The notes under the pieces are model-generated. The model ran no database searches, had not been told where the DNA came from, and worked only from the letters and a program-made list of their open reading frames with translations. This document shows positions 21,701 to 34,719 of a DNA stretch of 64,000 bases, in pieces. Where the stretch lies: contig JAVHJL010000001.1 in assembly GCA_036971715.1 (NCBI GenBank), positions 3,410,001 through 3,474,000 on the forward strand, written 5' to 3'. Position numbers and translations under genes: made by a program. The DNA is from Arthrobotrys musiformis. Its lineage: Eukaryota > Ascomycota > Orbiliomycetes > Orbiliales > Orbiliaceae. Positions within the stretch are counted from its first letter, which is position 1. Each line of letters begins with the position of its first letter.

Positions 21701-24700
21701 CTTACCGACACTCTCGGCCTACATTTCGATCATGAACGAAGTGTATGACTTGGGAGCCGCCCTCCGCCTTCCCCCCCTTTTTTTTTTTTTTTTCAATTTC
21801 CATAACAAACGCTTACATTCGATGCTGAACGACAAAGTCAGTATATAACGGGTTAATTTCTTAGCGAAGGACAAAACTGTTACATGAGCTTAGTTTTCTG
21901 CTCTGTTTTCTGCTTCCTTTTCGGGCAAATGTTATTATCAAAATGCTGTCTTTCCTTTCCTTTTATTTCCTTTTCTATCACAGGCATTTGCATCTGTATG
22001 GGACGTTACGGCAGACGCACATGACAAACAGCAAGGCTAAAATCAAAATGACGGCATATGTCCTGGGTTTTCGTTTTTTACAGCTTTCCTTTTTTTTCCC
22101 CCTTTTCTCTTACTTTTTAATAGCGTTACAAAATTTCATATCGTGGGTTCATTACGTTTCATTCTCAAATTGCCTTTCATTATGGACAACGGTGTTATCT
22201 TTTTCCTTGCCTCGAAGATGCGTGTGAAGAGATGCATTCTCCTTTTCTTTATCTCTTTCTAACGGCCGTCCATTGCATGAAACCAAAATGAATTTCTGAT
22301 TTCTTTTATCAAAAAAAAAGAGGAGAGGTTTTTTCCTGTCCTTTACCGTTCTGGGCCCCTTACGAGCTCGCTTTACCGATTGTTTTCTCTTCTGTTACTG
22401 CCGCTACTGCTTTTACTCAACCTTTTTACTGCCTTTCAAACTGTTAATATTATATGTGCGTTCTTTCAAGCTTCTCTCCTAATCCCGACTTCCTTTGTTG
22501 TCTTTGAATAACAGAGCATGCGTGCATATACCGAGCCAGTCGTTTAAACGTTACCTCACCCACCCACCTCTCTCTCCTCCTTCGAAACTATATACTCTCT
22601 TTGTTGTTTTCTCCGTTCATGGCTTTTAGGGTGGCCGGAGTCATTATGCTCAAACGAAACGTTAGCGTACAGTGTTATTCTCTATTTCATTACTATTATA
22701 TCATACTACATTATATCCTTGTCTTCGTTTCTTTTCCCGATGCGAATTAATAGCTCCTACCGGAGGAGTAGGTGGTCTCGTGTGGCGGTTCATATCTTAG
22801 ACATATTTCTTGCCCTTTTTCTCATTCTCGGATCCGATCCGCCTTTGTAAAATGAAAGGATCCGGGTTTATAGATCTGTATTATATATCTGTAGACCCAT
22901 ATGTTTTATTATTACGACGTATGTACATTATATACTTTAAATTCTTGACCCACATGCACATGCACATGTACTTATCTCGTAAATCAAATGCTACCGTGTC
23001 TGACATGTACCATTTTGGGCTTCCCTTTCAATAGCATTATATAAAAATAACAAATGCCAACAGAGCGTCGATTATAAATTGTTTTCTTTCTCTCCGTTTT
23101 TTTTATAAAAGAATTCCCATTTATATATTATATATGTCCGATTGGATACCCAGAAACTTTAAATCCCAGTCTCCGACTTCGATATGCTAACCAATTTTGA
23201 GCATCGAACGAGAATAAAACCATTACTAGTGCCTTCTACGCAACTCTTCTCCAACCAGGAGCTCCTGGACGGGGGGAGGTGAGTATGATATCTGCAGCGA
23301 CTGCAGCTACGGTACACGTGTATCCTTGCCGAATGGGACTTTCCAGTCCGACGGAAATGGGGTTTTAGCACCTCGTACCATGGGTACATGGTTCCCGAAC
23401 CAATACCGGACGAAGCCACTTACTCCAGAGGAAGGGAGGGGAGGGAAAAAGAAGGCACGAGACCTGAATATTCTGGCGAATCGGATATCTCCAGGGTGTG
23501 ATAGGATTCCTATCACTCTGCATTTAAAAAAAAAAAGGCTCACGCGCTACGGAGTTGGAGGGTGGGCTATTTTCTTCGTTTTAGCCATCTTATGGGGTTT
23601 TTGTTACGGCCCTTTGGCTTTTTTTTATTGATTGCATCGATCGTGAGGGATTATTGTGGTGCATGTATGCTATTGAGGAGGCTTAGATGGATTGGGTATG
23701 TATATTTGGTGAATGATTGGTCGGCTACTTGAAGATGTTTTATGCGCCATACCCGGTTGTTTGGATTAGAGTAGCCATGCACTTCCCCGCTGGATCCGGA
23801 AGGACCGAGATAGTATTGTTCATGCATGGTCTGTTCATGCGGTGGACGTTCACCCGTCCGTTGAACTGGAAATGTGATCGTGATAATCGATTGGGTGGAG
23901 AAGTCAAAAATAGGAACGGGCCCAGAACGTCTTGAAATGGTTTGTTTATTACCCCGGTCCCCCTCTTGGTATTTCAATAGTTTATTATCCTATACCAGTT
24001 TTTGTCGTAGAGCTTGCAGGAAAAAAAAAGGATATCGGGCTGGAAAATTATCGCGGATGTTACTATCAAAAGGCTTATGATGGAGATGATTACTGCATCC
24101 GCTGAAAATCCAACAATGTATTCGTGTTGGTGGGTGATTTTCTCGTGTCTGCCGCATGCTACAGCTCGTGCGGCGATCGGTTTCTGATCTGGCCCTTTTT
24201 TTTGGTATGTGCTGTATTGGGTATATAATGGTCGGTTACACGAGAAGAATTAAAAGCAGGCTTTTAAGTTTTGTTATCATGTCGGTATTTTATTATCACT
24301 CTGTGGGATTGGAGTATTGCCTCGTCACCAGTCCATCCGGGGTAATACTCTGAATTGTACATGTATATGACGAACAGCCTGGTTATTGGGTTACGGAATT
24401 GATGTTGCGGCTGAGATACTGCCCACGCAGTTGGAACATGTTGATCACGCTATTCGAGTGTTCTGGATCACCCGGTTGACTAATCGTCACGGTGGTGGCG
24501 GATACGAGGTCTAAGACCACTGTGTATAACCACATAATCGTTGATGGCCTATCAACAAGCCACCGCTATTAATATATTGGCGACTGTATAGTTGTCTCGC
24601 AACATCTGGTAGTGTGCTGAGACACTGGTTTCAATCTTGATCTCGAAATACATAGTATGGGTTAAAATTAGTCGGAACATTTAGGTAAAAGAAGGAAGGA

Positions 24701-24816
24701 AACGCCATGTATCAGGCCATATATACAAAACTTTCCCCGTCTCCCGCTAACCGGCCCGAAAGCATAATACCTCAATTCTTTATTTTATTTCTTTTCTCTC
24801 TTTCGGATTACTAGAT
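21701..24816. other. Intergenic region between convergent PUB1 and thioesterase genes
   Basis: About 3.1 kb containing the 3' regions of two convergent genes. A T16 run at 21778-21793 lies about 75 nt after the PUB1 stop. The rest is AT-rich with no recognisable coding sequence. Confidence 0.55.
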
Positions 24817-26885
24817 TTAGAGCATGCTCTTCAGTGACTCTGAAAATGTTGGTTTCCGTTTATTATCCTTCCCGGCCGCCTTCTCGCCGTTATCGACCCG
24901 TACGCGGATCAAAGCGTCTTGCATCACGCTGGCTAGTAATACCCCATCCGCACTCCATATCCTAGATCTAATCAACCCACGCCCTTCGCTCGCACTATCA
25001 CCGAGTTGTTCCAGTACCGTCCACGACGACGGGTTGAAATACCCTTCTTCCCCGACGGCGGTATCGGGGAAGAGGAGTTTTTCTGGATTGGCGTGGAAGA
25101 TGAGGGTGTGTGAGAGTGAGCCTGTGTGGATTATATTGTCGCTGGCGTTGTGGGGCGCTGTGACGGCGAACATGCCATTTCTGTCTGATGCGTACTGTGG
25201 TGGCTTATTTAGGACGTGGGGTTTTTTGTGTGGTTTTTTGTTTTGTTTTGGGGGGTTCGAGGGGGTTACGGATTACGGGTTTGTGGAAGGTGAAGGGAGA
25301 GTGGGAACTTGCATATAGATACGGACATCGAGGGAGGGAAGGGAAGGGAAGAGAGGGAGATCGGGGGAGAAGCACTTACGATGTGGGTACATATACTTAA
25401 ACACGACTGTTCCTCCGGAGGAAACGGGCCAACGGGTTTGTATATCTGAACCTATTGTTTCTCCTCCCATTTCACTTATTAGATTTCTATATATATATAT
25501 ATATATAAACTGACTGATGCAAGGATCGGGGAATTTCGCTTTTGGGGAGCAGCCGATCATTTTTCGGGACGAAATTGCGAAATGCGAGAGAGAATTATGT
25601 TACACCAACATACCTTTCTATGCTCGTGCAGCGGTCTCGATCTATTCTCCTCCTCCACATCGACTTTTCTAAGATCGACGGCGGTGTAGAATGGTCGCAT
25701 GCCTTTGACTTTTGTGAATTCAATCCAGCTGTTTTTTTGATTGTCTCACCGTGATTAGAAACCTGAAATCCCTCGTATACACCACGGAGGCCGCATTTAA
25801 AAAGGTATAATAATCCATACCTAGGAACATCAACAGCAGGAGCGATCTCACGCCCCCTCGGATTTGACACCCATCGCTCCAACCCCTCCGGCGGGGGCAG
25901 CTGACTTTCCAACCCGCGCGGTTCCACAGTCTTGAACGACACGGTGGCGACGAATATGACCTCCGAATCGAGCAGAGAGTTGTTCTGCGAGGTTGGCTGT
26001 CTGACCTGGACGCTTCTCGTGCAGTATGTTTTCCCCTGTCGGAGGGTTTCTACGGTGTATACGAATGGGGTTTTGGGCTTTCCGCCTACGAGGAAGTGGC
26101 CGGTTATGCTCTGTTATTTTTGGGGATTGGTGTTATTTCATTTATTTCATGTTCTTTTTTTTCTCGTTCCATCTTGATTCCTTTTTAATGAGCTTCTTCG
26201 AAGCACAAGATGGGAGGTTCTACGAAACAAAAAAAATACAAAAATCGGAAAAGAAGAAAAAGGGAAACGAAAAAAAAAAAAGATCACAGGAGCAGAAAAT
26301 GTTGGATTTGGTGGTGCAAATGTGTTGTACGACAATACCGAAATTCGGATAGCGTCTAAAACAGAAAGGCTCGCGAAAGGGAGGGGAAAGAGAGAAACAT
26401 ACATGGCAGTAAAACGACTTATCGACAGTCTTGTATGCCGCATAGGCCGATTGACCCAGCAGATGACCCCCGTAGACTCCAGATATTGGTACGAAAGCAG
26501 GGCCCTGTAAATTTTTTCAATGCGAAGTATTTACTCAGTAGTTAGTTATCAGCGGATTCCCCGCAGTTTTTTCCAACTAGTTCTTCCCAGGAACCACCCC
26601 CAGGTTCCTTTTTTTTCCAGCGAAAGTTTAGGCCTTTCGGTGACACCGAAGCCCAACGATTGTTGCCCGCAGGAATAGCGGCAGGGGGTGGGAAAGATTC
26701 CTAATAAGAAATGTATGTATATAGGAGGGAACGGGCGTAGGATTTGGAAAGCGTACGGTTGATTTAAACACCCTCCTGCTTCCTGTTGGTGCTGCGTCAT
26801 TGATATTGTTCTTAATATCCGGCGGTGATGATATCATAACCTCCTGCAGAGCCATCGATTCCGCGAATGTAGCGGGAGGAGCCAT
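24817..26885 (-). CDS. TesB/ACOT8-type acyl-CoA thioesterase II family protein
   Basis: Double-hotdog enzyme family that hydrolyses acyl-CoA to free acid and CoA, usually in peroxisomes. Six exons: 26885-26757, 26504-26403, 26110-25821, 25728-25614, 25451-25380 and 25194-24817, with consistent phase, giving 361 residues. Visible family blocks are GVYGGHLLGQSAYAAYKTV, GGKPKTPFVYTVETLRQGKT, KGMRPFYTAVDLRKV and GRGLIRSRIWSADGVLLASV followed by MQDALIR. The Gln of the catalytic triad is kept (VMQDAL). The block that reads TIDHSMWFH in E. coli TesB reads GSLSHTLIFH here, so the catalytic Asp position is Ser. The C-terminus is KSML, which resembles but does not match the PTS1 consensus. Activity and peroxisomal location are therefore uncertain. 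Confidence 0.85.
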
Positions 26886-29800
26886 TTTTCTTTTCTTTTA
26901 GTTTACTATTATTTTATTTTTATCCAAGGTAGATCGGGGTTTCGAAGTAATTGAAGAATTGCGGGCTAAAAACCTGCAGGCACTCTATCCTTTTCTTCCA
27001 ATTGATCCAAAATTATATCGTCGAAGGGTTTTTAGAAATAAAATAGATAATAAAAAAAAGGGAATTAAGAATCTATGGGTCGTTTCTGAAGTTTAGTTTT
27101 TGACCGCCTTAGCACAACGTTACGGCAATTGGCTTTTTCTTTCTCTCTTTTGCTATTCTATTTTCCATTTTCTGCGCCGCCCGCGGACAAGAAAATACCA
27201 AGGTCGTGACCGTGGACAGCCACTTTTGTATCCCTCGGTTCAAAATTCCCATCGGCTATCGAAAAAAAATCGAACGTGAAGGCAAAATAGACACGAGACA
27301 AATGGCTTTATCCATCCTGACATGGCTATTTTTTCTTTCATAATTTTCTCACGCATTTTCATAGTAAATTTAGTCAGCACTTGCGATTCTAACCAGTCTT
27401 TCTTCGCGGACCTCTTGGAGTTTTTAGTCCTTTCTGTATCATGTTCGAGCTTACTGCAGGGGTTCGGGAGGATATGTTTGGCTCAAAACCTATTTCTTAT
27501 ATTACGGAATCATTTGGTTCTACGACGTTTATAGGTGGTATGTATACAGATCGTAGGTTACAGATGACACTTTGAGAAAGGCGGCGTAGTAAAGGTTAAT
27601 CGATGAACCCGGCCGGTCCTCCCGTCAGCTGCTAGATTTCTTTAATTAAAAGTGTCTTTTTGGAGATACGAGATTATCATTCGTTCGAACTTGTTGACAA
27701 GGGGGGGCGTTGAAAGATGTGATAACGTAAATAACTTTTTGTTTCCGGATCATCGATGAAAAAAAATTGTTCAAGCCTCAGTATGATTTTTTTAAGATTT
27801 GATATGTATGTGGTAAAGAGGGAGGATATGGTGAGATTTTTTTATATTCTGGTATATGCTTGACAAGGATCGATGGGGGTAGAACGAAATGAGGAAGTTC
27901 AGTTCGGGTTATAATTTTGGGAATTACGTGGTGAATGGAGCGGGAACTTCAAATCTGCCCGGGTGCTCGGACCAAAAGCCTCAATTGCAAGCCCACGAAA
28001 AGGACAAGATCGAACAGAAGTGTCCCTGGCTTCAAGGATTGTCTTAAAGGAGGCAAAGAAGTTCGTCTCTTGCACTTTATTTGGGGAAGGGGATGTGTAT
28101 TATGAGCCCGTGATCGTTTTTTTGAAGGTGGGGGGAAAGCGGAAGGGAAGAGGGGGGGGGAAAGGACCCGGGAACAAGGCTAAAAAACACTCCCAATACA
28201 ACGGCATATCCAAACCGTCGGGATCCCCAAATTTCATTTTTTCGAACCACCACAACTAAAAGAAATTCTGCGCTCGCGAACTGAACATTTCATACATACA
28301 GATGTCCAAAAAAGCCATCGCGAGGTTATGTATTGCTCCCCTTTCAATTTAGGAAAAAGTAATTCCCGCGGATGCTTTTTTCTTTCCTTTCTGTTTTTTC
28401 GCGGCTCCCCGAGCCAATGTCCTTCTATGCCGGGACATCCGTTACATCCCACCCAAGTGGCTTTTTTTTCTCACTTCAAGCATGGAAACCCTGATCTGGG
28501 CCCCATTGCCTATTACTATTTACCTATCCACTTCGAAAAATGGAAAGGGTAGAATACCAACATGTCGAAACTCCCTTGTTTCCCATTTTCGATTTCCCAG
28601 CCGTGGGGCTTGGACACGTTTTTATTTATCACCTCATGGACAATTATTTGTTATTTGTTTCTTCTTTGATATTGTTTGTTTCCCCCCTGGATCCATGGAT
28701 TGTGGATATAGAATTTTAACCCTCCCGGTCCCCCCGGGGGTATCGACTACATGCATCTGCAATCGACGATTTCAAAAGTTATAGTTAGGAGAAGAAAGAC
28801 GGAATGTTAAAAAACCAAACTAGACAAACTCATTATCGTGTCATAAAAAGCCCCCAAACCCTGGCCCCCCGCTTTAATGCAAGGGAGGGAGAAGAAAAGA
28901 AAACCAAATGCATGCTGCAAAGTCCTCGTTGGAACGGTGGTAATGGGTATCGACAGTTCGAATACAAGGGTATGGTCCAGACAACTAGCTAGGATAACTA
29001 GAACATAAAAAAACAATTACATGTCGACGTTTTGGTTAAGGATTCGAGTAAATTGTTTAGGGCGAGGAAAATGACGATTATGGCCTGAGGCGGCGTTAAG
29101 GAATGTGCAGCGTACTGCGACACTCCTACGGCGCAGAAGGCTACGAGCCGTCTACGTGCATGTTAATACGCACGATATCACGAGGACGGGCGGGGGGGAA
29201 AGGCGGCTACAAACTCCAAACTCCAAACTCCAACGGGAATTTCCATCGACCCTACTTCCCCGCCGCCACGGAACTACTCTGCAAAGTATTCTGATTGGGA
29301 GTTTAGTTACGTCTATATCCATGAAACATCTCAAAATATGTAACCTTCAAGGTCCGTTCAAGAGGTTTGCCCATAAGAAAGCTTGCGTCTTTGTAAATCC
29401 CTTCCCGCATGAGTTACTGCTTTCTCGAAAACCTGCAGCATCTTTTACCCCACCCTTGATATCCCCAAAACACCTTTTGGTGCCCGTTTGCCCTGTTATA
29501 TGCCCGCGAGACAAAGAGTGAGAGGATTGAGAGACAAACTCATGTACCACACACTCCTCCCCCTCATCTACCCTATCATATCCATATCTTCGTTTCTTTT
29601 TCTACATTCCTTTTTGTGCAGGAAAATGGGTTCGCTTAAAGCATCACCTTGCTTGGCGTGAGATTCCTCCCTTGGGACTCTTTCGCTCGACGGGGGATGT
29701 GAATCATCGTTTTGATCGGGAATATATGAAAGGATCGATGAATTTTTAACAAAAGTTATTCAATAGCAGCGAAAACGGGAGGTATGTAAGGTCCTTTCTT

Positions 29801-31100
29801 CTCGAATTTAGTTGATTGAAAGGTAAGGTACGGCAAGGTACAAAATCAGTATTCTACACGGAACATCTAAGTTTCTAGAAGCGAAACCTCATCGTTATAG
29901 CGCGCTTATACATTCTATAAACTATAAGGGGGCGTAGTTTGCATATAATTTTCTATAATAATGAACATGGGCTATGATAAAACTTGTATCTCCGTATTAG
30001 AAACCGTGGAGAACTCGCAAAAAGCGAGGCTTATCCCCGAACGAATCAGGAAGGTATCACTTCCTCCCCTCTCCGGAATATTGCTTCTTTTTGATCGTGC
30101 ATGAGGAACTGATGCCTTCTCTTTTATTTGGGATATTGAGTTAAGGTAAGGTCTTTCTATTTAGCTTATGATACATGCAGTATGCGGTACACGGCGCTGG
30201 GAATCGAAAGTAAAGTATGATGCATCGATGCTCTTTCCTTTTTTTTTTGAGGGTTCCAGTTTTTCTATGAAGTCATCATCGAAATCGACATAAACCACCC
30301 AAGAGAATATAGAGAGAGAAACTCTAAGAGGATATTAAAACTTGTCGAAGAAAAATAGTGCCGCCCCTTCTTTTCGCACTTGTGTAATTGGTCGATAGAA
30401 AACAAATATGAGAAAAGTAGAAAAAAAAAAATGTTTTTTGTATGAAGATATCCCCCGGCTCCTTGCCTCCTCTTCATCCCCTTCTCTCATAACCGAATAA
30501 AAAAAATTTTCAATGAAAAAATAGGAAGTATAGTTTGCCCTCCCAATCCATATGGTAGTAAAAAGTAGTAGTAGTAATACTAATAGTAGTAGAATACAAT
30601 ATTGTATGTGCAAAATAGTGGAGACACCAAAAAAAATCATCGTCCAGCAAAAGTTATAAAATAAACAAAAAACAAGCAAAGATAGTCACATCATTGCTCC
30701 CCGCCCCGGTTTGGAAGATAATACTTAGATAGAACTGAAAGTGAAAAAGAAAGCTCCTGTATATAACGCCGCTTGCCATGCCCAATTGCAAAAAGGGAAA
30801 GTTGGAAGAAAAAAAATAGTAGTAGAAACGTATCCTGCTTTGTTCCGTTTGTATGTATCCAATCTCTGTAGCTTAGAAGAGTAGGAGGACGAGAAAAAAG
30901 AGAGGCGAGAAGGGAGATCAAGATATTATAATCAAAATCATCAAAGCAAGTGTATTGTTGCAAAGACGCCACACATGGCTGAGCATAGCCAAATTTGCAA
31001 AAGGAAAGCAAAAACAAGAAAAAAAAAGACAATCAAAACTCCATCCGTAAACAAGAAAACGGGAACCAAAAGTGGATATCAAGTGAGCTAAATCAAATTC
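26886..31100. other. Gene-poor region upstream of the thioesterase gene
   Basis: About 4.2 kb between two minus-strand genes. It is AT-rich with short runs of A and T and many short ORFs lacking family motifs. The part nearest 31100 is the cyclin 3' region. Nothing else was recognised. Confidence 0.55.
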
Positions 31101-33171
31101 TTATGGCTCAAAGCTGGGTGGGAGGCTCCAGTTAGTAGACTGTGGCCAGTATTCAGTCTGCATGTATGGGACGGGACCTTGTCGGTACTCGTTCCTGGAC
31201 TTGGTGAGAGGTTGATATTGCATTTGGTCTTGGCCAAGATGCTGAGCTTCCGTAGACTGCTGAGGTACCAAGAGGGCTGACACGGTTCTAACGGGTCGAT
31301 ATGGAGACTCTCGGCTGGTGAGGAAGATAGATGGTGAGTTGTTGCTGTATGCAGTCGGAGAGTTGTTGCTTGAGCTGAGAGGATATGGAGAGCTGTGTCG
31401 GCTGGTGGGGTATGGTGCGAGACTGATGCCGCTAACTGATCCTGATCCTGGGGTAGTGTTGGTGCTGGCAACAGGAAGCTGCGAAGTTGGATGGGTCCAA
31501 GAGCTGGCGGCTGCTTGGGAAGGAGTCCACACGGCAGAAGAGGATGGATATACAGTCGACATCGCTCTGGTGGTGGTGGGATAGTATGGCTGCACTTGAG
31601 GTTGGAGGGCTGCAGGTGGGGTTGGCATGGGCGCATTTGGGTTGATTGGTAGCTGTGTTGCATACGGGTTTGGCGCGGGACCTGGAATCGTCAAGGCGGG
31701 TGGATATTGCGACAAGATCGAAGAAGATGATGGACCAGACCTCGAAAGACGCTTAGCAGGTGGGTGCATTCCGGTATCCTCCAAAGTACGCTTCCTGCTC
31801 GACTCAAGCCTGTCAAGATCCTCGCGATATCGCTGCAAGAGCGAATTGTTCTTCGGTGAGACATTAGCAACTGGGAGAGCTGGCAAGGCAGGTGGATAAG
31901 CGGAACTGGGCGAGTGGGAGTTTCCATATGGTGGCGAGGCATGGTTTGAGTTAGGAGGCGACGGGAGCGACGGTGGGACGGTGCTGGTAGGCGTGATGGA
32001 AGAGAATTGGTGAGACGGGCTCAACTTTGGGATGCATCGAGCACGATCCCAGTATTCTCCAAACTTGCCAAGCTTGACATGCCACTCCTGCCACTCCTCC
32101 GCGGAAGTGAATAAGCTATATCTCATGTTGCTGAGAAACTCAACTTCCATGACATGAATCTCCCCGACAGTGATCCCGGAAACCTCAGCCCAGGTTTTGT
32201 TGGTGTAGGTATTGTCGTCTAGGAACTTATTGCCAAGCATCAACGCAACAGTGAGCAAGCGATACTCGCTTCCAACCTTCCCCTTAACAGACGGATTCAA
32301 CTTCTTGAGGCGGTAGATGAACAACAGGGCCAAAAGAATGACGTTCTGAGAAACCTGCGTGGTCGAGAGGATTGTGGCGACCCATTTCTTGAAGGACATC
32401 GACGGAACCGCATCCTCAATTAGAGGAGTTGTCGGAATGACCTTTGTTGTCGACGAGGCAACCTTGGCGAGGTCGTGAGACGATTCGAACCAGAACAAAC
32501 AGGTAATCTATATTTTAGAAAAAAACACTTTCGTTTAGCATTCGCGATCCTAATACTTATTGTTTGTTTGATTAGTTAGGACAAACCTGAGCTGCGAATT
32601 CGGCCAAGCTGCCCTTGCTTGAATTGATCGAAGGTGGAACTGTCAGTGGCGTAACAGCTGTTGACGACCTTCTACCCCGCGACGAACTCTCCACTTGCTG
32701 AGCAAACGATCCTCTTCTCGACGGTGGAGAAGCTGCTTTCCTCTTGACCATCTCCTGGGACTGGGAAGACGACCTGAAACATTCCGCCATGCTCGGTATC
32801 GACGATTGCGAATGGTCGTATTGTCTGTATTGACTCCTGGAGGCCTGGACGTTCCCGCTAGTTGGAAGAAGCGCTGTTGAATAGTCCACCGAATGGCTGC
32901 TCATTGTACTCTCGGAAGGGGGTGTCCTTAGGGATTCCCGGGAGCTGTATCTTGATGACAATGTGCAGGAGGAGCTAGGAGAGGGGATGGAGAAGATACG
33001 GGCAGACTCATTTGTCGCTCTGGCATAGTAGTCTGTTGATCTTGTCCTGCTGCTGCTGTCGACAGAGCTGTAGGCTGAGTTTCTCCGGCCAGAGTGGAGA
33101 GGGAATGGAGGTATGGAGTCCTGAGGGTATGGTATTGTGGAATTCATTGTGAAATTAGCGACCCCGAGCAT
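31101..33171 (-). CDS. Pho85-type (PCL/Clg1-like) cyclin
   Basis: Regulatory subunit for a Pho85-like cyclin-dependent kinase. Two exons, 33171-32587 and 32507-31101, about 663 residues. The N-terminal 190 residues are Ser/Arg-rich and disordered. The cyclin box spans the intron: FAAQ joined to ITCLFWFESSHDLA, then FKKWVATILSTTQVSQNVIL, FIYRLKKLNPSVKGKVGSEY, MLGNKFLDDNTYTNKTWAEV and HVMEVEFLSNMRYSLF. NKFLDDNTYTNKTWAEVSG is the hallmark of the PCL/Pho80 group. The C-terminal 300 residues are Pro/Ser/Tyr-rich with several SP/TP sites, as in Clg1/Pas1-like cyclins. The start may be the ATG at 33171 or 33147; the open frame continues upstream only through a GTG at 33246. Confidence 0.87.
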
Positions 33172-33941
33172 TAGAAATGATCTGCTGAAGGGCTTTTGGC
33201 CGCTGCCTCTGGGAATTAGAGTATTTTTTGCGTCTTTTACTTGCACAAGTTCCAGATATTAGAGATAGAGAGAAGGGAAAAAGAAAAGAAAAGGAAAAGG
33301 AAAGGGGATAATTGGTCTCGAAATCAACAGTCCGTCGTCATATATTTGGGAGAGATTTTGAATAGAAGTTGTGAAAGGTTGGATCGGATATGATAGATAG
33401 AGAGATATGGTCTGAGGCGGGACTGTATGATATTATGTATTGGGTGTGTGTGTATGTCGGTTCTTTGTTTGAGTCTGGCCTTTGAAGATGTTATGTGTAT
33501 CTATGTATATATACTGAAATATATACCAAATATTAGATTAAAAAGGATGCGATTCTACAGTAGAACCGTAGTAGGAGCAAGAGATAATAGGAAGGATAGG
33601 AATAGATAATAAGAATATGATGAGGAGGAAGAGGAAGAGGTTTCACCAATCAAGTTAATGACGGCAAAACCAAAGCAACCAGCAGTATATAATGGTAGAG
33701 GATAAGAGAGAATAATAAAAAGGATAAGAAGAAGAAGAGTTCAACGTTCCAGAGTCCGGTTTCGAAGTTGGTTCCTTTTTTTGGTTTGTTTAAGTTTCGT
33801 GGAGGTTGATTTGATGTTTAGGACGAGTGAGTGTGTGAGAAGAGAGAGAAGGAGCACGGGAAGTCGTAGTATATACGACACAGGAAGGAAAGCTGGAAGG
33901 AACAGACGGGATTGTCGGATAGCCCCCAAAAGGATATTGAT

Positions 33942-33961
33942 TGATGATTGATTGATTGATT
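33942..33961. repeat. (TGAT)n tetranucleotide repeat
   Basis: About five TGAT/ATTG units upstream of the cyclin gene. The complementary CAAT-type repeat lies at 34689-34719, so the two form an imperfect inverted pair about 750 bp apart. A third GATTGATT-rich patch is at 34190-34230. Confidence 0.8.
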
Positions 33962-34688
33962 GTAGTTTGCCCTGCAGGTTCCCCTGGTACTAAAATTGTT
34001 TGTAGTTGTTATTATGATGGTAGTAGAAAATTGTTTCGAGAAAGCCGGTTGATATTGAAGGGAGGAAGAAAGAGAGAATCCGTCCGATGTCGTTCGTTAA
34101 CCAAGACCAGCAAGGTTTTGTGTTGTTCGAGAGTTCGAGTTCGAGTTCGAATTCAAAGGGGAAGCAATCAGCAGGCAGGTAGGTTTGGCTGGATTGATCG
34201 GATTGATTGATTTGATGGGATTGATTGAGTGGTGTTTTCAGGTTCAGACGTTGGATTGAGGTGGATATTCAATGAAGTATGTCTGTTCTAGCACGAGGCT
34301 GTTTTAGTGAATATTGATACTGATACTGATACCAAACAGATGACGAATATGGTGATGATGGTGATGGTCAACGGTGATGGCGATGAGGAAGCACCGAGGG
34401 GAGGAGAGGAGAGGATATAGTAATACCATTAACTAACGAACTAACCAAGCGTATAGGAACTGGTGGTAAAATAGTGGTGATGACTTCACAGAATCCAATT
34501 CGAGGCCGGCTCCACGGATATATATCAAAATGCTCAAAGGACATCCAGAAAGGTCACTAGTTCAGACTCAACCATGAACTTCGAACCCAGTTAGACTAGC
34601 TTGGAAACCTCCAACATGCAAGGTCGTCAACCTTCACTTCAGTTCAGGTGGGCCAAATCCACTAGACCAGACCACTAGACCGCTGCAC

Positions 34689-34719
34689 CGATCAATCAAT
34701 CGATCAATCAATCAATCGA
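34689..34719. repeat. (ATCA)n tetranucleotide repeat, complementary to the repeat at 33942
   Basis: GATCAATCAATCGATCAATC-type run, reverse complement of the TGATTGATT repeat at 33942-33961. It borders the tRNA-like motif cluster at 34560-34690. Confidence 0.8.

Noticed and set aside
30691..31032. Hydrophobic minus-strand ORF just downstream of the cyclin
   Set aside because: Phe/Leu richness comes from A-rich DNA; no motif, and it lies in the cyclin 3' region.
33171..33246. Longer cyclin start at 33246
   Set aside because: The codon is GTG on the coding strand; ATGs at 33171 or 33147 are the credible starts.
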